Positions 11,020 to 22,967 of a stretch of 64,000 nucleotides of DNA are shown one piece after another. Source of the stretch: Siphonodentalium dalli (taxonomy: Eukaryota; Mollusca; Scaphopoda; Gadilida; Siphonodentaliidae). How positions within the stretch are numbered: position 1 is the stretch's first letter; every line of letters begins with the position of its first letter. The DNA lies in the NCBI GenBank assembly GCA_032622095.1, contig CP136062.1:142308351-142372350 (forward strand), in the 5' to 3' direction. A model generated the notes under the pieces. The model ran no database searches and had not been told where the DNA came from. It saw only the letters and a program-made list of their open reading frames with translations. Made by a program: the position numbers and the translations under genes.

Positions 11020-14000
11020 TGCACCAATGGATAAAAATAACAAACGATCCATGGACTTTGGACATTATTCAGATCGAATTCCAAAATATGCCAGATTTCA
11101 GTGGCATAAAATCCTCTCAGGTCAGTGGGAAAAAATTAGTTCCCTAATAATTTACTAGAACTAGGGGCAAAAGAGGAGGTTCCATCTCACCTCGCCCATT
11201 CAGGTTTTTACAGTATGCTATTTCTAGTCACGAAAAGAAATACCAACGAAATGTGTCCTGTGATAAATCTTCGACCACTCCATCAGTATATTCAGGCCAA
11301 ACATTTCAAGATGGACACTTTTACAAAATCATGTGTCTGGTAAAGGAAAACGATTGGGCATTTACAAGGGTCATCTGTCTTCACATAAAAATTTGGTCTC
11401 CACACTGAAAATATCTATGTTTCAAAGTAGGCCAAAAGTGTTATCAGTGGACAAGTCTTGGCTTTGGAGGGAAAAGTGCACCTTGGGTATATACAAAGGT
11501 GGTATCATGTGTTGCAGCCCATCTCCGACAACAAGGTCAATGGTTAGCCATATGCCTGGACGACTGGTTGACAATAAACCAGTCCAGAGAGGGCTTAATT
11601 CAAGATCGAAACATTTGGTTGACAACATTATTCAATCACGGATTTGTAATAAATTACGAGAAGTCTTTTCTGAAATAATCTCAAATAATAACTTATCTCG
11701 GAGCCGAGTTTCATTTCCATCAGAATTTAATTTTCCAACTCTAGAAAGACGACAAAGCATTCAAAATGCTGTACGTCTCATTATGAAGACCCAAAGTTCA
11801 GCCAGAATGTATCTCCATCTGTTGGGGAAAATTGCCTCACGCCGACAACTGATTCCGTTTGCCAGAATTTCAAATGAGACCCATTCAATGGCACATGTTC
11901 CAACATTGGGAAGCAGAAACACACAATTACGACAAAATATCCCCTTAACACAATGGCTGATTCCACATCTGAATTGGTGGTTGGATCTTGCCAACACTTT
12001 CAAGGGGTCAATCCATTGTGACAGGGGTACATACAGCTACAATCACGACTGATGCCAGTTTCAAGTGATGGGGGTGACAATTTAGATTGAAAGATTACAC
12101 AGGGACATTGGTCAGATGAAGATATGTGCCTTCATATAAACAACTTGGAAGGAAGGCAGTAATTCTCTCTCTACAAGTAATTCTGAAGGACATTCAAGGT
12201 CAATGAGTATTGATCAGAACAGACAATATGACAGTAGCCTGTTATATAAACAAACAAGGGGGTCTCGATCCCTCTCACTGTGTCGGTTAGTAAGAGATCT
12301 CTGTCCATTAGCTATGGAGAACAGTATTTCTCCAATGGCAGTTAATTTACTGGGCAAAATGAATATATTATTGGCTGACCGCCTCAGTCGGTATTCAGTG
12401 TAAACAACAATGAGCGGGCACTGTCTCTGATAATAGTAAAAATTGTTTTCCAATTATGGGGAGCTCCATCGATGGATCTTTTTGCGACATAAGAACAGAA
12501 AATATTTTGTGCTTGGATGCCACACCCACAAGCTTTTGCAATCGATGCTCTGTCTATCAGTTGGGACAGAATGTTCGCATTTGCTTCTCCGCCATTTTCA
12601 ATATTGTCTCAGGTTCTGAAATATCTTCAGGAATTTCAGTATCAGAAAATATTGGTTGCACCAATGTGGCCCAAACAAACCTGGATTCCCCAGATAATGA
12701 ATTTGTTGATAGATTTTCCGAGGTCGCTACCACAAGTTGAGAATCATTTATCCCAACATCAGACTCTGTTCCATCTAAAACTATCAACACATCAACTGAT
12801 TGCTTGGTTTTTGTCGACTGACAACTCCAAACAAAAGGTTTTTCAGACAAATCTCGAGAATTGGTCAGGGCGGCCAGGCACTCAAAAAGACTAAATTCTG
12901 CAAATTCCATAGCTGGTGTGTTGAACAGAATATCTCTGAAACAGAATATCTCTCTGAAAGATTGTGAATTTCTTGGCTCAACTATTTGAAGATGGTTTAT
13001 AATATCGAACTGTATCTGGGTACAAGTCGATGTTGTCAGCTGTCCTTCCCAAAGTTGAGGGTACTCCGGCTGGCCAACATCCTTACGTCATTTGCATGCT
13101 CAAAGGAATGTTCAATACAAGACCACCAAAAGGACATTAATGGTGGATTATCTCTTTGTAAACATGTATTATATACATGTAGTTACCGGGGTATAAAATA
13201 TTAGATTTGAATCGAAGACTCCTGTCCGGAAATGCTTCTATCGATTAAAATTAATTTTGTTTCGAATATTTTCTGGTCTAAAAAGGTGTGTTTGTTCAGC
13301 TAACGAACAATAGTGGTTACTGTTAACAGAGACCAGAAATTATATTGTGCAATTTTGTCACAAATAAACGTTAATTATACTCATTATCGCTTATATCTGT
13401 GGAACAAAACAATACAAACAACCAATCTGTGACATTTGACATTCGTTGCGTAGCCGTAGGAACAGCCCAGTGCTCTATATCGCAATACGGTCTCATCCGA
13501 ATGGTCGGTTCTAAAAATAGTAACATAAACGGGCCCGATTTATTATTCGAAATAAAATCAATATTAATTGATAGAAGCTTTTCCGGACATAGGTCTTCAG
13601 TTCATATCTATTATTTTATACCCACGCAACTATTTTAAATTTGTTATTTAAAGAGATAATCCATCTTTAATGCCATGGTGGGATCTAAGTATAGTATTGG
13701 AAAATTTGCAAGAACCCCCATTTGAACCAATTGATATAGTAGATCTTCAATACCTTGCGTGGAAATCAGTTTTTCTGATAGCAATTACTATATTTAGACC
13801 ATGCAGTGATATACAATCCTTAGCTATAGCTGAGGGATCAATGAGAGTCCAGCAGAGAGGAATAAATTTTATCAGACAAGGTCTATCAAAACAAGATAGG
13901 ATTTCACATCAAAATCCTATCACATATATTCATTCCAGTCTTTGAGATAAACCTTTGCTTGATCCTAAATGAGTGCTTTTGGAGTAAATAATCGAACAGA

Positions 14001-14330
14001 AGCATATAGATGTTCGCAGCAAGACAGACAACAATTGTTTTTGTCAATTAATGAACCACATAAGCCAGTGTCGTAACACAATTTCCAGATGGATTGTTCA
14101 AACTATTAAGAAATGTTATTCAATTTCTGGGCTTACAGATATTCCACAAATATGTGGTCATCAGCTCGTGGCATAGGTGCATCATGGGCTTTGTTCAAAG
14201 ATGCATCTATGTTCCACGTGTTAAGACACTGCAGACTAGTCTCAATCCTCTACATTTGTAAACATTTTATCTTACAAATGTTGGAGTATTAGAATGAGGA
14301 CATACTTCATACAGCAACACTCTTTGGGAG
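11020..14330 (+). pseudogene. Decayed DIRS-type retrotransposon pol (RT, RNase H, tyrosine recombinase)
   Basis: Conceptual reading across several frames gives the order expected for DIRS elements. Reverse transcriptase begins near 11020 (ITNDPWTLDII, then GFYSMLFLVTK and VINLRPLHQYI) and continues with a YLDDWL-like segment near 11550. RNase H follows (TDASFK near 12045, RTDNMTVACYINKQGG near 12220, ADRLSR near 12375). A DLFAT / IDALSISWDRMF segment lies near 12480-12580. The recombinase region is marked by PWWDLSIVLENL and a box-I-like RPCSD near 13795, then a GHQL...GASWAL-like box II near 14155. Stops and frameshifts are present in every domain, so the element is dead. A 0.53-kb MITE interrupts the recombinase part. 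Such elements integrate through a tyrosine recombinase rather than a DDE integrase. Confidence 0.85.
13137..13670. mobile_element. TTAA-flanked MITE inserted in the DIRS recombinase
   Basis: The element is flanked by TTAA (13137-13140 and 13667-13670). Its ends are inverted repeats: 'GGATTATCTCTTT' on the left and 'AAAGAGATAATCC' on the right. A second matching block is GGTATAAAATA...GTCCGGAAA...GCTTCTATC. The arms are roughly 110-120 bp. Flanking DIRS coding text continues on both sides, so the insertion happened after the DIRS element was in place. It encodes no transposase. Confidence 0.8.
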
Positions 14331-14565
14331 ATTATAGGAGGACCCATGTGGATCTGTGGACAGAGAGTCCAGATCTACTGGTTATCTGATGTGTACATAG
14401 AAGAAAAACAAAATAAAAAAGACTTCTAGAGGGAAAGTGTTTTTAATGGTATTGTACAGACAAATAAAACTGAATTACTGAGGAGAAAATCCTCAACAAA
14501 CTGAAGCAGTCCACAGCTACAGAGTAGAGCTCTGAAGTCGGTGGTAACGCAACTGAATTGTAAGT

Positions 14566-14865
14566 GTATTTACGATATAAAATTTACAGATTTGGACATA
14601 AGTCCAAATTTTGTGAGTAATTAATACACTTACTTTACGATTCATACCCGCCCTTTAATTACTCCACTCTGCTGTGTTTATTTCAGGCGTCACTTAATGA
14701 CGAAACACCTTGAGTAATGATTTAACATGGTGGTCATTTCGGTAACTTGAAAAGTTGGAACCAAACTGAAACGCTGATTGCTTGCTCAGACAAGAAGTAA
14801 CTCAGTAAAGTAAGTGTATTAATTACTCATAAAATTTGGCCTTGGGTCCAAATCTGTAAATTTTT
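14566..14865. repeat. Inverted repeat downstream of the DIRS relic (likely its terminal repeat)
   Basis: Positions 14578-14634 ('AAATTTACAGATTTGGAC' through 'TAATTAATACACTTAC') are the near-exact reverse complement of 14811-14864. About 175 bp separate the arms. DIRS elements carry inverted terminal repeats and an internal complementary region at the 3' side, so this hairpin is most simply the right end of the relic. A matching left terminus was not found. Confidence 0.5.
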
Positions 14866-15508
14866 TAATACAAAAACTTGGACTGGGCCCCAACATGCAA
14901 AAAAGGGCTGCCACATTCTTTGATGTTGATTAATTTACTAACAAGGGGGATAAGATTAGAAGAGTAACATAGTTTACACATTTTTATTTGTGAGGAAACA
15001 CATTGGTCAAAATAACAAATATAACTTGTTTTGTATTCTTTATGTTTTATTGTGCCATATTTCAAAATATATTGTAGATAAAGAGAGCATATTTCTTTGA
15101 TGTTTATGTGAATATGTGCATGAAATTTTGTTATCTTGATTCAGAGTTAACTAGCCATCAATGAATACTTGCACTGTTAAGTTTATGAATGGGGGTGGGC
15201 TTATCTTCGAAGACAACCCCCATGATATTTTTGGGAGCAAAAACAATGACTGGAGTCGGGGCTTATCCTCAGGGATGAGCTTACTGATGGGTGTATACAG
15301 TACATGTACATGCAATTTGTTAAATTCTTCTTGCAGTCAAAATTCAAGACCCAAATCATGGAGCCGCCATTCATTTCTTAACTATTTCTGTTTAAGACCA
15401 ACATTAACATATTGTCACACTGCTAGTACAACACAGTGACTGCAAAAAGAAACCTTTAGCCTTATCGTGTCAGATATCTTGATCTTATCTACCAACTTAA
15501 TCAAGCTT

Positions 15509-15856
15509 CATTGCTTCACAGTGACACAGATATAAAAGTCCACAGCGTTGCTCCTTGCTGGCCTTGACTAGTGCAGAATGCAATCTGCAGCATAAGGTCG
15601 TAGCAATACCACAAAGGATTGCTTAATAGGAAAAATAAAAACCTCTGTCAAACGGTCGTCAATAGCATTAGTCTCAATGGTTCATTGCTTTACAGTGACG
15701 CAGATATAAAAGTCCACAACGTTGCTCCTTGTTGGCCTTGACTAGTGCACAATGCAATTTGCAGCATAAGGTCATAGCAATACCACAAAGGATTGCTTAA
15801 TAAGAAAACTAAAAAACTCTGTAAAAAGGTCGTCAACAGCATTAGTCTCAAAGGTT
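15509..15856 (+). repeat. Two tandem copies of a 174-bp unit
   Basis: Unit 1 runs 15509-15682 and unit 2 runs 15683-15856. Both contain 'CAGATATAAAAGTCCACA', 'TTGCTCCTTG' and 'ACCACAAAGGATTGCTTAAT'. They differ at scattered sites, so this is a moderately old tandem duplication. No ORF spans it. Confidence 0.8.
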
Positions 15857-15944
15857 TTCATCTTTAATGAAATAAAAGGTCAGCAGACCACAGTGTCCCC
15901 CGAAAACGTGGCAGTCGATGCCGCTTTGTCAAAGAAATTAAAAC

Positions 15945-16265
15945 AAATGTTGAAATTTTCCAAGTCGAAAAAGGTTAATAACGCCGTAAAAAAAAAAAAT
16001 ATGTGGGTAACAATACTCTGAAGTTTCAAATATCTACGATCAAAATTGTAGGAGGAGTTGATTACACCATGAAGGTACCCACATACAGAAAATTATAAAA
16101 AATGTTGAAATTTTCTAAGTTGAAAAGGGTTAATAACTTTGTCAAAAAATAATTTGTCCGTCATCTATATACATGTTGCACATCTTCAGTATATGGGCAA
16201 CAATATTCTGAAGTTTCTAATCTCTAGGATGAAAACTGCAGGAGGAGTTGATTACACCATGATAG
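15945..16265 (+). repeat. Degenerate direct duplication of about 170 bp
   Basis: 'TTGAAATTTTC' with 'AAGTTGAAAA/AAGTCGAAAA' and 'GGTTAATAAC', then 'TCTGAAGTTTC' and 'GGAGGAGTTGATTACACCAT', occurs twice (15948-16070 and 16103-16262). The wording resembles other members of the CCATAACTC interspersed repeat family in this window. Confidence 0.6.
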
Positions 16266-16667
16266 TCTGGTCGGAAAAGCTACATTTGTGGAATACTAGA
16301 ACCCTAGAGGCATTTTTGGGGAAAAGCATGAAACTAAGTTTTCTAGCATAATTCAAGTATGCTGAATCCAATGAGGGTGCCTGTCACTGCATGTGACCCA
16401 TATTTCACCCATAAAATCAACTTAAAGTCACATACTGTTTTTATTGCCGCGAAAATACAGTAAGTCAATATCGAGAGATATATCACACTCGTTATACATA
16501 TAATCTCATGAACATGGGAATACTTTATTATTTGAATCACCCCTCGTGACCTTTCTGTCATAACTATCTCATCATCTGCTATACATATATGGACAAGTAT
16601 GTTATTTAATAAATAAACGCTCTTCATGAAATCACACCCGGTTGAAAGTTCTGTGAATCAGGATTAT

Positions 16668-19600
16668 GTTGAAAATATGACGTTTTTTCACAAATATCTT
16701 CTAGACCAGTTCATGCTGTTTGGAACTGCTTGAGTAATGTGGCTTTATATTGTGTTTTGTATATTAACTGATCATTGGAGCAATTAAATATGCAATTATT
16801 GGAACACGGTATAAAATTTCACAAAAAAATCACAATTGGGATTTTAGTCATATTTCAACAAGAAATGAACAGAACTTTGTAATGTAAGTGAGGCATATCA
16901 TTACCTATGAATATTCCAATATTGGAACAAAAATTCTTACTTTGGCTCAAAATGGCTGCCAAAATGGCCGCCAAAATATGGAAAATGGTAAATATTGCCC
17001 CAGCGTGTCCTGCAATCGCTTACAAGTTGTGGTTGATGTATAAAATTGGCTATTCTGCCTCCTATACATTGAATACTAACATATCTGATGCACCATGATG
17101 AATTTTTATTATTGTTACCACTGACATCACCAAAAATATTGGACTTTTCTCTCAAAAACTTGACATAAATATCGGCAAAAATTAACTTTTCAGGTATAGA
17201 CCATTTTTTCAAGTAAAATGCAACTATAATTGGTCAAATGTAACTGTCTCTGGATTCAAATGTGTTTATTGTTGTGGTGTATCTTAAATGTGTCACACTA
17301 CGGTATCTATAGACCAAATTGCTCAAGATGGCTTCCAAAATGGCCACCAAATTTGTAAAAAGTTTTATTTTACATATATCCTGAACATTATTCTCTGTGT
17401 TACCGAAAAGTTAGTAAATTGTGACTCACTTGGTTATTATACGTGTTAGTTAATTAACTGACAACTATATGTTCTATTCTGGTTGTTCCAGTTCCGTATG
17501 GGGCATGACAAATTCTTTTTAAAGTATGGAATTTTGCCGAGAACCTCATTTGTGATTCTGGCCATATTATTAAATGGACATGGGCAGAACGTTGATACGG
17601 AACCGAGATGAACCATAATCTGTGGCTATTCTGGTCCATTATGGTAACAAAAAATATCAACTGGATGCCAAGATGGTAGTCAGGGAGTTACTCTATGATC
17701 ATAGTTGAGGTGAATGGGTATACAGGGAGTTATTGTATGTCATGAATGGTGTGAATAGGTATACAAGGAGTGACCATATGGTTATGTGTGGGTTGTCCAT
17801 TGTAAGATGTATAGGTATACAGGGAGAGGTCATGGTCATGTGTGAATCGGTATGAATGGAGTGACTGTATGTTGTATGGTTGTGTATATCCAGTACGGGT
17901 GCACCCGATGTGCCTGTATGGACATTGATGTGGTGTATGAATATAGTTACATGGTCATCTATGTGTTGATTATGTATATATGGAGTGACTGTAAGGTCAT
18001 GGGTGGGATGTACATGTGTTGTCTGTATGATCATGGATGGGGTGTGTGGATAAATAGGGAGTTATTTTATGGTTACGGGTAATGTGTATAGGTATACATG
18101 GAATGACTGTACGGTCATGATTGAAGTGTATATGCATACCTGGAGTAAGCTGGTGGACATTATCGAGCGTGTGGGTATACAGGGAGTGTCCTTGTGGTAT
18201 ATATTTATATATCTCGTGGATGTATTATCATTGGTGGGTGTATAGGGATTAGCTGTATGATCATGGATGGCGTGTATGATTATACAGTGAGTTGCTGAAT
18301 TGTCATACGTGAGGTGTATATGCAAGTATGGAAGGTATGAGTGGTCGTGTGTGCAGGTTTTTTGTATATCTGGAAGGTCTGAATGGCCGTTGGTGAGGTG
18401 TATATGTATACCTGGAGTGACTCTATGGTCTAGGGTGGGCTGCATATGTATATATCGAGAGGGTATATGACTATGTGTGTCGAATAGGTATACATGTAGT
18501 GACTGTATGGTCAATTGTGATACGAGTACATGTAAGTATACAAGGAGTGACTGTATGATCATAAATGTAATGACCATATATACAGGGAGTGACTAAATGG
18601 TCATTTGTCAGGTGTATGAGTATACCTGGTGTTCCTGCTTGGTGACTCGTGGCGGTATAGTCATGTGTAGGTTATACGGGTATACACACGTGTTGCTATA
18701 TGGTCATGGGCGAGGGGTATGTGTATATAGCGAGTGGCTATATGGCCATGGGTGAGGTGCATATGCATACATGGAGTGACTTTTCTGACATAGCTGGGGT
18801 GTATTAGTATACTTGTGTCGCTATTCGGCTATGGTGCGACACATATGGATACATGGCGTGACATGGCCAATGGTGAGGTGAATATGTATACAAGGATTGA
18901 CCATGATCATGTATGAATGTTTTGAATAGGTACACACGGGGTGACTATATGGACATATGTCAGGTGAAGGTGTATACCAGGTAGCATGGGTGAGGGTATG
19001 TGTATTAAGCGAGTGGCTATATGGCCATTGGTGAGGTGCATATATATACCTGGAGTGACGCTATGGTCATTGTCGTGGTGTTGATGTATATATTGAATGT
19101 CTATTTGACCATCTGTGTGGAGAATATGTATACAGGGGATTACCGTATGGCCAATCGTGAGGTGAATGCATGGGTATACACGGAATGACTAAATGGTTAT
19201 GGGTCATGTTTAGGACTATACCCGATGGGCCTCCATTGTGACTCGTGGATGTATGGTCATCCGTGGTAATGGGTCAGGTGTATGTATAAACATTGGGTCA
19301 TTATATTGTTGTGTCTGTGGTGTTTATGTATATATGGATTGACTGTGTGATAATGGGTGGTTAACGCTTTCCACGTTTAACGTTTCCCCCTTGTACATAA
19401 ACACAATCAAGATGGAGAACTCTCTGACGTGACCTCTCTATTGATTAACATATCCTTGAGTTATTGTGGAAAGCGATAGCCACCCAAGGTACACATGTAC
19501 AACCCACCCGTTACCTCAGTCACTCCATGTGTACATAAACACCACACAAATGACAATATAGTCACCCACTTTATACACGTACACCTGACCATACAGCCAT

Positions 19601-20094
19601 ACTTGGCTATACCCGTACATACCACAAATGACGATACAGCCACGATTCACCATGCATGAACACCAGGTGTACTCCTACAGCTGGCACATGACCATATAGT
19701 CACTCTTTGTATACATATGCACCACATTCACCACGATCATACATTCACTCAGTGCATACATATTCATCTCACTATGGACCATACAGCCACTACGTGTATA
19801 CCTATTCGCCATACATATGACCATAGAGTCAATCCAGGTATACATATACACCTCACCAATGGTGAGCCCTTCCAGATATACGAATACCCACACACACGAC
19901 CACTTATACCTTCCGTACTTCCATATACACCTCACACATGACAATTCAGCAACTCACTGTACACTGTATTCATACACACCGCTCCAATGATCAGTTAATA
20001 TACAAAACACAAAATAAAGTCATATTACTCAACCAGTTCCAAACAATATGAACTGATCTAGAATATATTTGTGAAAAAACGTCATATTTTCAAC
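16668..20094. mobile_element. 3.4-kb TIR element packed with inverted minisatellite
   Basis: Exact-length inverted termini of 113 bp (16668-16780 and 19982-20094) differ at only about ten positions. Both begin 'GTTGAAAATATGACG' and end 'AACTGATCATTGGAG' in their own orientation. The left interior (16781-17690) is unique-looking. 17690-19365 is a degenerate minisatellite on the plus strand. 19366-19480 is a spacer with its own hairpin (CGCTTTCCAC / GTGGAAAGCG). 19480-19980 is minisatellite in the opposite orientation. No transposase is visible. It could be a non-autonomous DNA transposon that captured or amplified a satellite. Confidence 0.75.
17690..19980. repeat. Degenerate minisatellite in two opposed blocks
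   Basis: The plus-strand block (17690-19365) repeats a motif of the form GTGTATATGTATACAGGGAG, TGACTATATGGTCATGG, GTGAG with a spacing of roughly 55-65 bp. Many units are diverged. From about 19480 to 19980 the complementary motif CATGACCATA...GTCACTCC...GTATACATATACACC appears. Long short-codon ORFs on both strands (for example 18062-18577 minus) are by-products of the repeat, rich in H, T and Y, and are not genes. Confidence 0.85.
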
Positions 20095-21090
20095 TTCCGG
20101 CGGCCATTTTGGCGGCCATCTTGGAGGGTGAGTTTCAATTTTGAACCAAAAAAGTGTCATTATGTCTTAGCTTCACGAAAATATATACATTTGTATACAT
20201 TTTACTAGATTTTCCCGCTATAATTTGCATAAAACTGACTTAGGGTCTGATCTGAAAAATGGCGGCCAGGATGGACGCCATCTTGTCTGAAGTCTACACG
20301 GCCATTTTTGTTCTTATTAACATTGCTTAAACATTGAAGGACATAATAAGGAACAAAATGAGTTGGGTGAAGTTAAGTCCCATGGGGCGGGTGCAAGGGT
20401 ACCCCTATTGGCTCCCGGACTATAAGAGAATTCTTACGAGAATCGTCGATAAATATACAAAACAGCAATGTCTTACCGTAGGTACCTGATTAATATGATG
20501 TTAATGTTTCAGAATTATTACTGTGATGATAGTGTCATGATACAACGCGGCTTTGAAAGTTCCGCGAGGAGTATATAAGTTTGAGTATGTTCAAGGCCAG
20601 TTACGTGATTTCATATGACGTTGTACGGTGCCGTATCAACAACCCTCCAGCGAAGAAAACACGAAGATTTTAAAATCCTTTTATTGAACCCTATGTTCAT
20701 CCAATCGGGCGACAGGCAGTCTATTCGTGTTCGGCACCTTCGAATTGTGTAAAAAAGTTGGTTTGACACTTTTCCGCGGAAATGCTTCTAGAAATGTCTT
20801 TTCTGAGAATTACGACTAGACTATGAAGGTACTCAAAAGTGTGATGGACGGACGGACGGCTCGACAGACGGTGCGACGGACGGAGCCCATTTCTATAGTC
20901 CCCCGAAAATTTATTTTTTGGGGGACAAAAATGTTTTGTGATGTCAATGGATGCGTATTCATACAATAAAAGAAGACGGAGATGTTGCTTTTCAAGCCGG
21001 TACATCATGCAGAGGCAAACTGAAAATAATAATCCCTTGATATCAATGTCATAATCAATATCATGGACAGGTCTCATAATATGGTGCCAG
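20095..21090. other. Non-coding; short GGCGGCC motifs and one interspersed repeat copy
   Basis: Positions 20099-20125 and 20255-20285 hold ATGGCGGCC-type motifs in both orientations. Positions 20765-20930 carry a degraded member of the 'GACGGACGGACGG...CCCCC' interspersed repeat on the minus strand. No gene was identified. Confidence 0.45.
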
Positions 21091-21092
21091 AC

Positions 21093-21196
21093 TTTTGCAG
21101 AATGAGATCCCCAGAGGCTGAATTTAGTGAAGTTAACCTGCACAGCAGGCTAGCATCATTAAATTCACCCTCTGGAGACCTCATTCTGCTTAAGCC
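21093..21196. mobile_element. Single-hairpin copy of nested-palindrome MITE (family P)
   Basis: The arm 'CAGAATGAGATCCCCAGAGG' at 21098 pairs with its reverse complement ending near 21190 (CCTCTGGAGACCTCATTCTG). This is one of the two hairpins seen in the complete copy at 3735-3990. Confidence 0.65.
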
Positions 21197-21459
21197 TCAT
21201 CTTTTCTGGAAAGTATCTTTATTATCAGATAACCGAGTTTTTTAACTTCTTTTGAAAGTTTCTTTTTCTTTTTTAGTATAAGTTTCTTTGTATCCCCAGA
21301 TTGGCAGAAAACACAATGCATAAGCCATAATAGAGCCTTTAGAGGTGCCCAGTGGGTGCACATCGCCATCTTCACCATCTGGGACCTTAATAGGATTTAT
21401 TCTGTGAACAATAATACTAGCCAATATCGGAAAGCCATCCTGATTGTCATTAATATGAA

Positions 21460-21715
21460 ACAAGTCTCATTCCGATCGGATTATAAATAACCCAAAAAAT
21501 TAATAAATAATACCACTAAACTACGATGACGTCAAAATGAGCAAGCAAATTAAAAACATGGATTCGGAGCTGGAGCTTATTATGCCGACTACGATGATGT
21601 AATTGTAGTTGCCACGAATCTTTGTGTTTGCATTTGTTAATAACATGCCACCAAATGTCTGGTTTGTTGAATAGATGCATGATAGTAGTGCTTTGATATC
21701 ATATTCGCACATTCA
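21460..21715. repeat. Dispersed repeat shared with 54340-54560
   Basis: Both loci carry 'CATTCCGATCG', 'AAAAATTAATAAATAATACCA', 'GACTAAACTACGA/CACTAAACTACGA', 'CAAATTAAAAACA', 'GATTCGGAGC' and 'ACTACGAT/ACTATGAT' in the same order and orientation. It is a two-copy interspersed repeat of about 230 bp with no coding content recognised. Confidence 0.65.
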
Positions 21716-22127
21716 CTCGGTGAATTGTCATTGTTTGCATTAATATGGGACCCAAAGTCCAGGGCGACCAAACTCGTGATGGGCAATGAAACACTCATAA
21801 AAAATCCCTAATTCCTGCTTCCGAGGCTTATTTCTAAAAAATGACAAATATACTTGTATAAGTATAGTTCTGTATAATGCTGATGCCACAAATTCCATAT
21901 TTTGCTTAAATTCTGAGGCGAATCCGGATGTCTCAAGAATATGTGAAAATTAATAGCTCTGACATCAACACTTGCATTAGCTGTTTGTCTGCTTATATTC
22001 CATGACATCCTTCCAGGAAAATAATAGACCATCCCAATGTACACTTTTATAACTGAATGGGAGCATCCATTTAGTGAAGAAAGGGTTTATATTACTAGTT
22101 ATACAGATACATGTAGATATTACTTAC

Positions 22128-22258
22128 TGTTTCATCTGAGCAAACAGCGGAGATCTGCGTACCAAACATTATAGCAGTAAAAATACCAAACAGGAGTCCC
22201 TCAAACATGAGAAGGATGAGAAATATCGTGGTGGCTGGCGGAGAAAAACCAGAACATT
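22128..22258 (-). CDS. ZDHHC3/7: ZDHHC3/7-like palmitoyltransferase, exon with TM4 (partial gene)
   Basis: This 131-bp minus-strand exon lies between a polypyrimidine-AG acceptor (22259-22261) and a GTAAGT donor (22122-22127). It completes a split codon and then encodes [18 protein letters not shown] and [16 protein letters not shown], ending CSDET. This matches the segment after the DHHC domain of ZDHHC3/ZDHHC7: a short luminal loop, the fourth transmembrane helix and the conserved cytosolic FGTQ...DET stretch. It ends in phase 0, exactly where the family continues with a short C-terminal exon, which I could not find at lower coordinates. DHHC enzymes transfer palmitate to cytosolic cysteines of membrane-associated proteins, and ZDHHC3/7 act at the Golgi. 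Whether this is the 3, 7 or a pre-duplication ancestor cannot be settled from the fragment. Confidence 0.88.
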
Positions 22259-22830
22259 CTGAAACAAAGAAAGATGTCAATTACACATCAAGTGAACATT
22301 TTTAAAACACACAGTTTTTGCAACCATTTTGAAATTTGTTACATGTCGGCCAAAATATTATCCTACTTAGAAAGTTTGAAGTTTAAAAATTCAAATCCAG
22401 GAGGGGTGAGCATTAGTCACATCCCTGCAAATAAGACTAGGTGGCTGATTAGGATACAGCTCAGAAATGTAGATGCTGGACATAATTCATTATGTTAGCT
22501 ACATTATTCCTGGATCAAATGAACCAGAAGTATTATCAGTAAATAATATTTTAGCAGATATAGTCTGAGATGTGGTTAAGCAATGCAAAGTTGCCGTTTC
22601 TCAGGCCCGCATACATGGTCATGAAACACTCTGTGTTCAATCTATTTATTTGTGTTCAATTTGTGAAAAAAAAAATTATCGTTACGAAATAATTGTGGTA
22701 CGTTTTTATACAAACATTCCTGTTTCCTGAGTCAAATTTCCGATTCATTACTATATGTGGTAACCATATTCAAACTTGTGTTAAACACGTGATGTATAGT
22801 CTGTAATCTCCGTTAGCTATAAACTAACTT

Positions 22831-22967
22831 TTAACCCTTTCAGTGCCAAGTCCGATTTTTGTATCAACCCATACTTCCTTGATCATTTTTCAAATTTATT
22901 GATTATAATAATGTGATACATTGATGGAAAGAGCTCTAAAAATCGGACTTGGCACTGAAATGGTTAA
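22831..22967. mobile_element. Short TTAA MITE (family A)
   Basis: TTAA-CCCTTTCAGTGCCAAGTC opens and the inverted end closes at TTAA 22964-22967. The copy is only 137 bp, with terminal repeats of about 25-30 bp and a unique AT-rich middle. It directly abuts the next copy, sharing one TTAA. Confidence 0.75.

Noticed and set aside
11333-12052. 239-codon ORF as an intact gene
   Set aside because: It is a chance open frame through the decayed DIRS reverse transcriptase. The recognisable RT motifs are in other frames.
18062-18577. 171-codon minus-strand ORF (and similar ORFs at 17699-18034 and 19675-19944)
   Set aside because: They translate the minisatellite. Composition is H/T/Y/I-rich and periodic, and the same pattern appears on both strands.
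21242-21463. 73-codon minus-strand ORF (HPLGTSKGSIMAYALCFLPI region)
   Set aside because: It was considered as a downstream exon of the ZDHHC-like gene, but it lacks the expected GIEQL start and any recognised domain.
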